Source: Dichetophora obliterata
Taxonomy: Eukaryota; Arthropoda; Insecta; Diptera; Sciomyzidae
Assembly: GCA_963920525.1 (NCBI GenBank)
Contig: OY986439.1
Coordinates: 20,966,819-21,030,818, forward strand
Length of the DNA stretch: 64,000 bases
Reading direction: 5' to 3'
How positions within the stretch are numbered: position 1 is the first letter of the stretch; every line of letters starts with the position of its first letter. Under the pieces are notes generated by a model. The model was not told the DNA's origin, made no database searches, and saw nothing but the letters and a program-made list of their open reading frames with translations. Positions 33,781-45,748 of the stretch are shown here, piece after piece. A program made the translations under genes and the position numbers.

Positions 33781-34534
33781 TAAATACCCACACGGCCTTA
33801 TTTTGGTGTATTCTGACATTTTAAATGTTGCATTATTTTTATGAAGTCATTTTTTTTAAGGCGTGGTTTTTATCCAAATATTTCACATATGAACCTCAGA
33901 GTCAGTTCTATTTATTAAAGCTTATGTGCACAATATTAAGTATAAACATTATTTTTTTTAATTTATATCAAATTAACTATTATAATGACGTCATTTTGTA
34001 TTGGAGATGGGCGGATTTTTCAGTTTTTTTTTTTCTTACTAATTTTCTAGCATCGAGTGAATAATAAGGATTTAACTTATTTTCAAAATTTGAAGCCATT
34101 GTACTCAATTTTGTGTAATTTAAGAAGATTTTTCCGTTTTCATAAAGTCACTTTGTATGGGAGGTAGACGTGGCTTTAATTAGATTTTTACAAATTTCAT
34201 ACTCAAAGTGCATAACAAAGCTTATGTGCAAAATTTGAAAATCATAAGAATAATTTTTGTTGCATTTAAAGAGATTTTACCGTTTTGGTAAAGCCGCTTT
34301 ATATGGGAAGTAAGGTAAGCGTGGTTTTCATCCAATTTGGCTCATTTTTAAAATTGATCTGTATTTTTGAATTAAAAGCTTTTAGTTATATTAAATTTCG
34401 TTACGATAGCTCTTAAATTACGGCTGTTATCGTTATCCCTAACAGACAGACGGACATGGCTAAATCGACTCAGGAGGTGATGCTGATCAAGAATATATAT
34501 ACTTTTCTTTACCTGCCACATCTTTTTATCGGCG

Positions 34535-35488
34535 CACAGTGCGCTTTTCTTAATTTTAGGATGACATTTGGGTTTTTTATTTGTGAAATTTTATTAAAAA
34601 ATATTTTTATTCGTCAGATTATAAAACATGCAATATGAATATGATGTTAGAAACTTGTTTTTTATACAATTCATCAAATTTGAAACTTTTTTAACAGAAA
34701 TAAGCTCAATAAAACCCAAAAAAAAATCAAGTTTAAACAATAATAACTTCGAGCACAAAGTATATTTCAAGGTTTTGTTTTTTGGACTTTTTTATGTCTT
34801 ATTCGCCATTGAATTTAATATAAAATACAACAAAAAATGTCAATAAATAAAAATAGAAAAATCGTTGAAATATGACTGTAAATTTTTCAAGGAATGAAAA
34901 TTTAAGAAAAATTTAGTAGAAAATATCTAGCTAATTAAGCATTATTAAAGTCGAAGGTTATAACTATCATAAAATATCGTACCTTCTGCTTATGTAAAAA
35001 CCTGCTGCATCTAACTGCTTCTAAGAAAAATCCCTTAATTTGAAAAAGTCGTAAAATGCACTGATTTCTAAGACAATTTGTAGGTACTTTTAAATTTAAA
35101 GAAAAATAAAATAGAATTCATAATGAAAAACAAGTTGTGACCTTATTTTGTATTAGCAATCATTTAAAAAATGTTTTTTAAATTTTGTTAATTTGGTAAT
35201 ATTGATTTATAGAAGATATATCTAAAAGTTATCCGATTTGAAAAATTTTTAGCATGAGGTTTAAGATAAGTTAAATAAACTAAATTAACTCTGTAAAAAA
35301 TAAAAAATAAAAAATAAGCAATTTTATGCGAGTTTTTTATTAAAAAAAAAAAGATGGTTTGTATGGGAGGTAGGCGATGCAGTTGACCTAGATCTAATTT
35401 TTGTACTGTTACTTAATTTAGGCTAAAACTCGTTTGTATTGTCATCCAATCGCAAATGTCATCTTAAAATCGAAAAAAGCGCACAGTG
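34535..35488. mobile_element. Transib-type MITE, 954 bp, RSS-like ends
   Basis: The left end is CACAGTGCGCTTTTCTTAA and the right end is the reverse complement of CACTGTGCGCTTTTTTCGA. Inner parts of the TIR also match (AGGATGACATTTGGG against AAGATGACATTTGCG), so the TIRs are about 38 bp. A perfect GC-rich 5-bp duplication CGGCG flanks it (34530-34534, 35489-35493). The CACWGTG heptamer plus a 5-bp GC-rich duplication is the defining signature of Transib elements, relatives of RAG recombination signals. The interior is A+T-rich with fortuitous open frames only (34456-34846). Confidence 0.85.
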
Positions 35489-36049
35489 CGGCGTTACAAA
35501 CAAACAGGGATACATATGTAGCATACCCCTTACGCATTTTTATATGGGTGGGGGGGGGGTATAAAGATTAGAGAAGCGTTCCACAAAAATTCCTTAAAAA
35601 ATTATCCCACAGTACTAAAATATTGTACGCTTATCTTTATTGTAGCAAGAAATAGTAAAACTAATCCAAATTAGACACGCCCACCTCCCATAAAACTAAA
35701 ATTGGTAATCATAAAAATATTATGTGTGACAAATTTTATTGCTTTGAGCTAATTGTTTGTGCAAATATGGTAGTTTGGTACAAATTAGTTATATATAAGT
35801 AATATATATATATATATGAAATTTTATTGATTTGAGAAAAATTTTTGGGCGAAATATATCAGATTACCAACTTCGGTTACATGGGGAGTGGGCGTGTTAG
35901 TGGGCTTATTTGATAAATTTTTACAACAATTTCTCTATGGCACAAAAAAATTATGTATATCGAATTTTATTGATCTGGGATAATTTTTTAACGGACTATA
36001 TCATATTACCATTTTCGGTTATACTAGTATCGCCTGTGGCCGAAATTCT

Positions 36050-37340
36050 GAAATTTTAATAGTTTTTTCTCATTCCGAAGCCTTGACCTTGCCTTAAGAA
36101 AATGTACTGTACTAAGGAAATCTTAAGTTTCAATACAAAAATACGTTTTACTGAGAAAAGTTACAGTTTTCAAGATATCGTCATAACTTTGTTGTCAAAA
36201 TAAAGGGAGTTTTTAGGAATTTACTATTTGTAAGAAATTTCACCATCACAATATATATTCACACGTTACATAAAAAAATGCTTATTGTAGGGTATCCGCA
36301 AGAAATAGCGAAAAAGGTTTTCGCTTAGCCATTTCTCATAGCTTAGGTTTGACTTCAGAAATATTATCTCATATTCGCTCATATTTAAGGTCAAAGGTCA
36401 CAAAAATATTCGGTGAATTAATTCTCCCTACTCTAATTTATTTAAAAAAAAAATTATCAAAATCTGTTCAGAAACACGGAAGAACTTTTTTCCTACGTCT
36501 ATTTCTATTTATTTACGAAATGACTTAAAACGTAGATATGTGTATATAACTTTGAAGCAGTTTGAAATATTTGAAAATTTTTTCACAGAAATTACTTTTT
36601 AAGCTGTAGAACTTTGTAAAAAATATAAAATAAAACAACATTTTCAATATGTTGTATATTTAATATGAACATAAAATATAATACACATAATATAATAATA
36701 TAATATATAATATACAAATAAAATACAATATAAAAAATCATAGGGGGGTAGCTCATGATTTCCGCTGATAGAAACTGTTTTTTGAATTATTTGTCAAAAC
36801 GAAGGAAGTCATATGAAAGAGTGTGCAAGAAAGAACATTTTATAAGAAAAAAATATATTACAACAAAAACCTTTGACCTATTTTTTGAGCAAAGCAAAAA
36901 CTGAATATTTAAAAGATTTATTTAAAACAATATAAAATATTGAATTAAAGATAAAACTTCAAATCTTTTCTTATTTCTGCAAAATCATTTAACTGATCTT
37001 TCAGACAAAGAAAACTCTGCGTAAACAGATTGAAAAATGGCTGAGGTAACTGCTTGCAAAATCAAAACATGAAATTTCAATCGGTTTTTTCTCATTCTGA
37101 GACGATGACCTTGAGGAAATACGTTGTACTGAGAAAATCTGCACTCTTTGAGATATCTCAACAATTTTTATGTCATTTTAACGGGATCTTTTTTAACATA
37201 CTATTCGTGAAAAATATTACCAAAAGAGCTTTCGTATACCGATATATTTCTGAATCAACGACGTTTCATACAAAAATACGTTGTACTGATAACATCTAGA
37301 GTTTTCGAGATATCACAATAATTTTTATGTCAAATTAACG
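36050..37340. repeat. Dispersed repeat, copies 2 and 3
   Basis: Two copies of the repeat seen at 2840-3130, at about 36050-36300 and 37080-37340. Shared phrases are TTTTTTCTCATTC.GA, ACGTTGTACTGAGAAAA, TTTGAGATATC and TTTTTATGTCA.ATTAACGG. Each is followed by GGGTATCCG(C/T)AAG. The open frame at 37054-37299 is part of this repeat and is not a gene. Confidence 0.5.
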
Positions 37341-37849
37341 GAAATTTTTCAATATTTACTATTTTTAAGAAATTTTGCAATCACAATATATATTCACTCT
37401 TGTTGCATAAAAACATGCTTATTATAGGGTATCCGTAAGGGATGGCGCAAAATGACGGAAGTATTTTACTGTGCAGCCAGATCTGTCATTTGATACCTCA
37501 TTCACCATTCTATAAATATATTAGATTCTACCTTCTCCTAGCCCTGAGATTCCTTACTAAAAATAATACAAACTTTTTACGTTAATATTTCGGGTCAGAG
37601 GTCATAATCTTCAAATCTAAAATGATTCTGCACATGTAGGACGCAGTACCTTTCGAATGATATAAGTTCCGTTGCCCTTATTCTAAAATTAATATCGAAA
37701 AAGTGTACCAACATTTGATGTTTGCCTATTTTAGTATATAAGATGAGAGGTGGGCATGTTTGTCGGCTGATTTAGTTTATCTTTACGCCATCTGGTCCTC
37801 AATACAAAACAGTCATGTAAAATATATAAAATAAACTGGCCATTTCAGC

Positions 37850-38160
37850 CCTTGGAAGGACTTTGACCTAGCTTCCAATGATGAATTGTGTTGTGCGTGT
37901 TATTAAATGTTTGATCACAAATGACCGAGAACTGGACCTACGTGTTTTATACCGACTCCGAACGGCTTATGTTCTCAAGAAGCTTTACATGGCAGTTTTT
38001 ACTTTCTGAGGTTTGCCATTGTGTGTAGAGAGGTGACGGCCGAACAGAAAAATTAATTCAATTGAAAAAATATTCTGTCTGAGCTGGAATTGAACCCGGG
38101 CTACCGCAGTTCTTTAGCTTAGGAGCCACGCACTCTACCCACTAGGCTACGGCTTCCACA
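37850..38160 (-). mobile_element. tRNA-derived SINE
   Basis: On the minus strand the head TGGAAGCCGTAGCCTAGTGG carries an A-box, and GGTTCAATTCC (38087-38097) is the B-box. The body contains CACACAATGGCAAACCTC, GCCGTTCGGAGTCGGTATA and similar words that I associate with abundant tephritid SINEs. The link to tephritids is from memory. It is not a functional tRNA. Confidence 0.7.
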
Positions 38161-39356
38161 TGTTATGTGAATGATATCATTTTATTGATCTGGCATAATT
38201 TGTTGGCGAAATTTCTTGCGATTGCGTTTATATGGGAGATGGGCGTGTTAGTTAGATGTTTGAGTTTAGTTCTGCACCAACTTGTTTTTGGGAAAAAAGT
38301 GTTATGTATGAAATTTTATTGATCTGGGATATTTTTTGCAATATATACCAGCTTAAAGAGATCGTTTATATAGGAAAATTGAGCGTGTTAGTCTGACGTT
38401 TTCGTTAGTTTGTATACCAATCTGTCTTCGATACAAAATATTTATGTGTTTCAAATTTGATTATGCATTATGTCGATCCAGGATAATTTTTGAACAAAAT
38501 ATACTAGATTACCGGTTTTGTTTATATGGGAGATAGGTATGTTAGTCAATTTTTTTTGCTTAATTTTTACACCGACCTGTCTTCGATAGTTATGCATTTT
38601 AAACTTAATTGAGCTGGCATAATTTTTTTTGCAAAATATACCAGATTACTAATTGCAGTTATATGGGAGGTGGCCTTTGATAGTTTTGTGTTTCAAATTA
38701 AATCGATCTGAGATATTTTTTTGTCAAACATAATACATGGGAGATGGCCGACTTCAATTATATGGGAGATGGGCGTGTTAGTTAGACGCTTTAATGCATT
38801 TTTACAATTACTTGTCTTCGGTACAAAACAGTCATGTGTATGAAATTTTATTGATCTGGGATAAATTTTTTGGCAAAATATATTAGATTATCTATTTCGG
38901 TTATATGGGAGATGTGCGTGTTAGTCAAATGTTTCAGTTAATTTTTACTCCAACTTGTCTTCTTTCGGTACACAAGTTATGTGTGTCAAGTTTTATTGAT
39001 CTGGTATACTTTTGGTGGGCGTGTTTGCAGGCTCATTTTTGGTTCATCTTTAAATTTACAATTTCTTGCTAAAAAAAAGTGTGCAAAATGTTATTGCTTA
39101 AAAATTTTTAAAGTTTTTAATGAAATTTTTCCCTAAAAATTTTTAAACAAGTGTGTTTTTTTTAGTTCTAAGAGTTAAAGCCCTCTTAACCAATAAAGGT
39201 TAGAAATCGACTCTTTATAGTCGCAGCTTTTGCATTTTAAATCTTTCCAGATTTTTCATAGAACGTTCCAGAAATACATACCTTGTACTTTTGAAGGAGT
39301 TTCTTAAGGTTCTGGCTATTTAAACTTGTGAAATTCCGGAGAAAATTTAAGTTTAA

Positions 39357-39649
39357 CCTTTTAGTGGTGACGTGAACTTTTTTGCACTACCAGTGACGTG
39401 GGGTCTCACAAGTGCCTTTACTGCATTGTTTGATTATTCATTAAGCACTGATCAATCTCTTAAAAAAAACTACAAACGTTGGTTAATAGAAGTAAAAAGA
39501 AAAGAATAAATTTTTAAACAATAGTCTTTTCTTTTTATTTTCAAATTTTAATCGAAAATAAACATTTAAGGAACTTTGCAGTCTTCATGTGTTTCTCGGA
39601 AATCACGACTCGGGAGGGGTCTGTGAGACTGCACGTCACCACTTAAAGG
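39357..39649. mobile_element. Small MITE, about 293 bp
   Basis: CCTTTTAGTGGTGACGTG at the left end is mirrored by CACGTCACCACTTAAAGG at the right end, with further inner pairing (GGGGTCTCACA against TCTGTGAGACTGC). The interior is A+T-rich and non-coding. No clear duplication is seen. Confidence 0.65.
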
Positions 39650-40170
39650 TGAAGAAAAAAAAAACGATATTTTTCGTAGGGACACTTTGAAGAAACCATA
39701 GTTTTGGAGTTTTTAAATGTTTAATGGAGCTGTAAAGCAAAAAGTCATGGAAATAGACATCAATTTCTATGATTAATCAATTTTTTATTAAATATTTTAC
39801 CGCTTATGGTTTCGAAGCCAAATTGGTTGCAAAGCACGTCCACCTCCCATACAAACCGACTTCATTGAAACCGTAGTCTCTCAAAATTTCACTAAAATTT
39901 AAGTAGTTACTGAATTACTCATACATAAGCTTAAAAATTTAAAATATGAACGCTGACATTGAAATATAGCAAATTGAATGAAAACTACTCCTACCTCCCA
40001 TACAAAGTGACTTCATAAAAACGCTAAAATTTTTCACATTCCACAAAAAAAGAGCTAAGGATTTTAAATTTTGCACAACACGGCCGTAGGGGTATTTTAA
40101 TTTGGCTCAGTCGAATATAATTCCATACTAAAGTTAACATTTTAGTTAAAAACGTCTTTAAAAAATTATT

Positions 40171-40600
40171 ACGACAATTTACACGTGCTGTTTTACTGAT
40201 AACATTTTATGGGTGTTGTACAAGGGGGCGTGGCACCTCTCATACAACCCAAATTTGAGATTTTGGATGGTTTTTGCGTAATAATTTGCACAGCCTCGGA
40301 GTTCAGTATTCGACGACAATTTACACGTACTGTTTTACTGATAACATTTTATGGGTGTTGGATAAGGGGCGTGGCTTCTCCCATACAAACAAAATTTGCG
40401 ATATCGAATTGCTTTGGATTTATTGACCTCCACAACCTCGGTATTCGAGCACAATTTACACATTTCGTTTTACTGATAACATTTTATGGACGTAGAACAA
40501 GGGGCGTGGCAACCTTCTATAATTTGCGATATCGCTTTATCGCAAATTATGGGAGCTTTTCAGTTCTAGTCCATAATAGCTTTTCAGTTATAGCTCGCAC
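40171..40600 (+). repeat. Three tandem repeats of about 138 bp
   Basis: Copies begin at about 40171, 40313 and 40447 with the phrase (C/G)(G/C)ACAATTTACAC, then GTTTTACTGATAACATTTTATGG and AAGGGGCGTGGC. The open frame 40209-40679 runs through all three and reflects the repeat, not a protein. Confidence 0.75.
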
Positions 40601-40858
40601 AGCCTCGGAATTCATTATTTTAAATTTGATTTGGGGTTTCGCACAGGCTCGCTTTTATTTAAATTCCTTTTTTTTTTAGAGTACTACACATTATCTATCA
40701 CTAAATGGTAATTGTATGAAATTTTCAGCAAATTTTTGAAGAACGAAAGAAACGAAAATCTATTTAAGTTCGTTGAATCAAAGTTTAATTTTATGAAAGT
40801 AGGCAATTTATTTTAATTGATTTTTGATCAAGATTAGTTTTATAGTGCAAAAGGGATT

Positions 40859-41200
40859 TTGTTTGTGGATTATCTCCAAACTAGAAAAATACATAATTCT
40901 GAATATTATTCCAACCTTTTGGATCAGCTTGAAGCAAAGATTCGCGAAAAAAGACCCGGTTTGCAGAAGAAAAAGGTAATTTTTCATCAGGACAACGCAT
41001 TTGCTAACAAAAGTCAAAAAACCCTCGCTAAAATCAGTGAATTACAGAATGACTTGTTGGAACATCTACCCTATTCGCCAGCTCTAGCTCCCTCTGACTT
41101 CTGGCTGTTCTCACATCTCAAAAAAAATCTCAATGAGATCCATAAATTAGAGGGCCGTCGGAACAAATGTATTGGGCTTCTGGGAGAATATACTAAATAA
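40859..41200 (+). pseudogene. mariner transposase, C-terminal half with internal deletion
   Basis: Reads FVDYLQTRKIHNSEYYSNLL, EKRPGLQKKKVIFHQDNAF (region of the second catalytic Asp), LEHLPYSPALAPSDFWLFSH (third Asp of the D34D motif), then HLKKNLNEIHKLEGRRNKCI and GLLGEYTK, the C-terminus. About 50 residues usually found between the LKK block and the KLEGRWNKCI block are missing, in frame. The N-terminal half, including the helix-turn-helix region and first Asp, is absent or unrecognisable upstream. It is a dead relic of a different mariner lineage from 24249-24683. Confidence 0.85.
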
Positions 41201-42496
41201 TAAAAAGCATTTCTAGCCATAAAATTATGTTTTTTTATTTCTATTCCAGAAACTAATGTAGTTAGTTTCACTACTGAATTAAGTAGTATTAGTTACATGA
41301 AAAATTTCAAGACTCCATAAAGTGTAGTCTTTCAACAATAAATTTTTTAAATTGAGTTTTTTCAAGCGTACCTTCAAATGTCACCTTAAAGCATATCATC
41401 AGTCTTGCAAACGATTTATTAAACTTTTTTCTAAAAACCCATGTTTTCATGGATGCGAATATTATGTGAATCAATTAAAATTTCACGTTTACTACCATTA
41501 TATACTATTGTGCCTACACTAATCTTAGTTTTTAATCCTATGTAATTCAATAAAAAAATTTAGAAAAATATAAAATGACATAATTTGTCACATGACCACT
41601 CGATAGAAGCAAGAAATTAATCATTGTCTTGGATATTTAAAATAATATTTATAATTTAAGGTTCCATAGAGACTTATCGTCAAAGTCAATAAAATTTAAT
41701 ACTTCTGTTGGAGAAAGAACATAAAACTTATATACCCAAGCGAGAAATGAAGACTATCTAAATATTTGCGAAAGAACTTCATTATTTACTGTTAGACTTT
41801 CAAAGGGGGGTAGGGGGATTCTAAACTTACTATGATTGACCCTTTTTTTGCCTTGAAATCTTGAAGTCTAATAAACAGCAGCTGCATGTTGTTGAAATTT
41901 GCGATAACATGAACGTGTCTTATCTTATTTTGCCGCGTTTTTTTAATGCCAGCAACAAAAATGAGAACATTTTACAGGGGTCACAACGGCTGAATGATGC
42001 GGCATAGAATCAGGGAATGACGCAAATAAAAATGTAATAAAAAGCCGAAACCAATAAAATAAAAAAAAGGAAATTTGAAAATATTTTACAATATAGCGTA
42101 TGTAATATATATAAAAATTCAAGTATGTATATTTTTGGGAGCGGCGAAACTAGAACACATTATTTATTTTAATATATTCGGTGATTTATGAACAACACAC
42201 AAATGGAAGAGGCCAAAAACTGAAGTCGAACTGCTATAAAATGTATAAAAATTTTAAGGGTCAAACATATATACTTGGCAATAAAGCTTTTTCTTAATGG
42301 AGCTCATACCAAGTTGCTGTTCATTTCCAGTGTTGCCAAAAATTTCAAACCAAAAAAACTTATTTTAAAAAAACTAAAACTCGACTACTTGAAAGATTGC
42401 TCTAAAAATTATGAAAGAAGAAAATATTCTCATCTGAAAATGTTAGGTACAAATTATTCAATATTTTTAGTCTATAAAATAAACAACTTACATATA
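41201..42496. other. Sequence without recognisable features
   Basis: A+T-rich. Terminal repeats belonging to the mariner relic were not found here, and the open frame at 42275-42526 shows no domain. Confidence 0.35.
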
Positions 42497-44226
42497 AGGG
42501 GTATTCACACTGACTTGGGTAGTTGAGTAGATTGGCAAATGCCATTCATTTTGTTTTTGTAAAGTGCCATTGTACCCATCTACTAATCTACTCTAGCTGA
42601 CCCCTTGATAGTGATGGGGAATTTTTCGGTATCGAGTATTTTATATTTAATACACAAAAATACTCGTTATTGAAAATACTATACTCAATATCGAAAAAGA
42701 CTCAATACTTTTTGGCATTAGGTGGTCTGGTATCACTGCCGCCAATAATTTGGGTACTAAAGTGGATAACTGGTAAATAAGCCGTAAAGTAGAATTATGA
42801 AATTAGGAGTGTTCACGTTGATCAAATCACTCATAAAATTATTTGACAAATGATTTGACCAAGAATAATATGTATGGATTTGATGGCGATTTGACGAGTC
42901 TGAACACTCATTAAATCGTTTGTAAAATCATTTGATGTACATTAAAATTTTTTGATTTTTCTGCTGATTTGACGAACGATTTATGAAGTATGAACAATCG
43001 TAATAGTTTAAAAAAGAATTTCTTCTTCCAATACGATTTTAATAACAAGTACTACAAAAATTATCCATCATCGAGATGTGCTAACTTCGGTGTTTAATAC
43101 AAAATGAAATTTGACTAAAAATTTGATGAGTATGAACACTGTTGTGGTCAAACGATTTGAAGTATGAACGGGGCTAATCACAAAAGTTGATATTTCCCAT
43201 GATATTCGTTTTTAGCTTTCTTAAAATTATTATAGTTCACATTATTGTTCACATTGAGAATTGTTATAATATGACCAGCCCTTATAACGAATAGCACGAA
43301 AAATATACACCTTTGTGAATTCTATAAATGACCCTATTACATATTTCAGATCTGGAGAGCGCAGCAATGCCGTTTACAGGGTTAATTTCATAGAAGCTAG
43401 CGGAAAAAATGGGCAGAAAAAGGGAAAACAAACAACACCAATTTGACGTTATTATACAATTCTATGCTAAAACAATAAATGTGATTTTTTTATGTGCGTA
43501 ATTTTTTATTTTGGTATATTTTTTTTACAAAATAGTAAAATAACTATTTGTTACTTGGGTATTCAGATATGGCGGCAATAATTTTTCTCATAAATGAAAA
43601 AATTTCATTTATCTACTTTTCTTGTAGCGTTTAAAATTTCACTTTTAGTAAAAAACTTGTCGATATTAGCGGTTTTGGCATGAAGAGAATTAACGCTTTT
43701 AAAATTTTAGTTTATGCGCATCTTTAAGAAGCTCTCAAAACTAGGAAAATAACACTTTTTATATAATTTCTTTCAGGAACTTGTTGGTGACGGTGTTGTT
43801 CATAAATGAAAAAAAAAACTTATTTGACCATTTGAATTTTCAATACTAACGCAACAGCTCACTTTTTAACCAAAAATGGTACACTTTTGTTTCGTAAAAT
43901 ATTGCCAAAATCTTAAAAATTACTGAAATTCAAAATTTATTATAATATACATTAGAACTTCTGTCTTTGCTAAGAAGTTAGCGAAATAAGTAGTTTTAAT
44001 GGCAGTCTTTTGTGACATTAAGTTTAACTTTACTGTTTATAACTTTACTTTAATTAAGTTTTATTCAAATGTTTCAATTTTGAATTTATAAATTTATCTA
44101 TCAAAAAATTCTCAATAATGATAATAACTCAAAATGAAAAGGATTATTAAAAAATAAATTAATATTTCAAGGCCGAGGTTCAAGTCTCGGAATAATTGTG
44201 ATTTTTCAACTGCCGGTAACATTAGT

Positions 44227-44372
44227 TGGAAATTCAGCAGACATGCTCGCCTCCATACCCGCTTATACCTTTTTTCTATAGGTATGTTCTAGGACGGCAT
44301 GTCTGTCAAATTAACTACCGTAGCAGCAATGTAGCATGCATCTCTCGGCATTAATGCTGCATTTATACCATG
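44227..44372 (+). repeat. Extra direct copy of the palindrome arm
   Basis: Repeats, with a few differences, the block at about 44489-44660 (ACATGCTCGCCTCCATACCC, GCATGTCTGTCAAATTAACT, CTCTCGGCATTAATGCT). It thus forms a partial tandem duplication next to the palindromic element. Confidence 0.6.
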
Positions 44373-44379
44373 AGACTCT

Positions 44380-44937
44380 GCGTAACTTCGCCAGAGAATA
44401 CTAAAATTACTGTTTAGTGGTTACCGTTATTACCCAGTTAGAAAACGAGCCCTGCTGTATGTCTGCCAGCAACATGCCTCGGAAGGACAGGAGACATGCT
44501 CGCCTCCATACCCGTTTATATCTTTTTTTGTATAGTCATGTCCTAGGTCGTCATGTCTGCCAAATTAACTGCCGTAGCAGCAATGCAGCATGCATCGTAT
44601 GGTATAAATGCAGAAGGTATGCATCTCTCGGCATTAATGCTACATTCATACCATGAGATGCATGCTACATTGCTGCTACGGCAGTTCATTTGGCAGACAT
44701 GTAGCCTTCTGCATTTATTCCATACGGTGCATGCTGCATTGCTGCTACGGCAGTTAATTTGGCAGACATGACGGCCTAGGACATGACTATACAAAAAAAG
44801 ATATAAACGGGTATGGAGCATGTCTCCTGTCCTTCCGAGGCATGTTGCCGGCAGACATACAGCAGGGCTCGTTTTCTAACTGGGTAATAACGGTAACCAC
44901 TAAACAGTAATTTTAGTGTTCTCTGGCGAAGTTACGC
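44380..44937. repeat. 558-bp near-perfect palindrome
   Basis: GCGTAACTTCGCCAGAGAA at the left end is mirrored by TTCTCTGGCGAAGTTACGC at the right. The arms remain highly similar to the centre near 44658 (for example AACGAGCCCTGCTGTATGTC at 44454 against GACATACAGCAGGGCTCGTT at 44855). The region is GC-richer than its surroundings. Open frames on both strands (44417-44656, 44543-44821) are mirror images. It could be a foldback MITE or a duplication-inversion; no target-site duplication is seen. Confidence 0.75.
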
Positions 44938-45115
44938 TGGGTCTTCGAAAAGTATCGAGTTTAAAAGAATCGAGTAAAAGCATCAAGTATCAAGGTATAC
45001 TCAATACCAAAATATTCGATACCAAAAAGTATCGATTTTACCCATCAGTACCCCCTGACGTGTTTGGGTTAATTGATTTCTTGCCAAATTAAGTACTTTT
45101 TCCATGTGTTACCAC

Positions 45116-45748
45116 CAGGGAGCGAAAATAACTGTTATTTTACAATTTTCAGATGAAAAAGACAAAACGAAAAAGCTGCTCGAGGACCTTTTTAAATATA
45201 CCATTATTATTGAATAATATTAAACGTTTTTTACATTATTGACTGTTACTATAAAAGTTAAAATTAACTGTTATTTTTTGCCTTTTTATCGTTTCGAGCA
45301 AAAATAACTGTTACTTTTGACTATTAGTTTTTAGTTCAAAAATAACAGTTATTTTGTGCCTTTTATTTTTTCGGTCAAAAATATCAGGCAATTTGTATAT
45401 TTGCTCAACAGCCGCTTGACCGATTAAAAAACTATCAAAACTAAAATAAGTTTTATAGCTCAAAATGTGCGCGCTGATGAGACGATAAAAATTGCATAAA
45501 ACTTTTTTGCCGTTCAAGCGGCCTTTAAAAAAACTGAAATTACCTGATATTTTTGACTGAAAAAATAAAAGGCCCAAAATAACAGTTATTTTTTACTCAA
45601 AAAAATACAAATCAAAAGTAACAGTTATTTTTGCCCGAAAAATAAAAGGCATAAAATAACTAGTATTTTTGTCGAAAAAAATAAAAGTTAAATGATAACT
45701 GTTAATATCTGCCTTTTTTGATAAAAACCATAACCGGTATAATCCCTG
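45116..45748. mobile_element. hAT MITE, CAGGGA family, copy 1, perfect 8-bp duplication
   Basis: Begins CAGGGAGCGAAAATAACTG and ends ...ACCGGTATAATCCCTG, flanked by GTTACCAC on both sides (45108-45115, 45749-45756). The interior is a run of alternating AAAATAACAGTTATTTT-type inverted words, so it can fold extensively. Two open frames (45311-45577, 45593-45937) arise from these repeats. Confidence 0.88.

Larger units (their letters stand above)
33781..40140. repeat. Large block of degenerate non-coding repeats
   Basis: Many dispersed, decayed copies of phrases such as TATGGGAGRTGGGCGTGTTAG, GATCTGGGATAATTTTT and ACAAAACAGTTATGTG recur at intervals near 120-130 bp between about 35700 and 39060. 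Words resembling GTCACTTTGTATGGGAGGTA at 34146 are mirrored by TACCTCCCATACAAAGTGAC at about 39993. The outer parts may therefore be inverted arms of a very old element. Later insertions interrupt it at 34535, 37850 and 39357. There is no coding sequence. Confidence 0.5.
42609..45050. mobile_element. hAT-type non-autonomous element, 2442 bp
   Basis: The ends TAGTGATGGG and CCCATCAGTA are inverted. CCCCTTGA (42601-42608) and CCCCCTGA (45051-45058) form an 8-bp duplication with one mismatch. Subterminal regions repeat words such as GTATCGAGTA, ATACTC and AATACC on both sides. The interior contains AAATCGTTTGA-type inverted words (42803-43175, possibly another decayed insertion) and the palindrome at 44380-44937. 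Confidence 0.75.

Noticed and set aside
40209..40679. 156-codon open frame as a gene
   Set aside because: It spans three tandem 138-bp DNA repeats, has no domain, and the repeat spacing is not frame-preserving in a meaningful way.
44417..44821. Overlapping open frames of 72-92 codons on both strands
   Set aside because: They are mirror translations of a palindrome.
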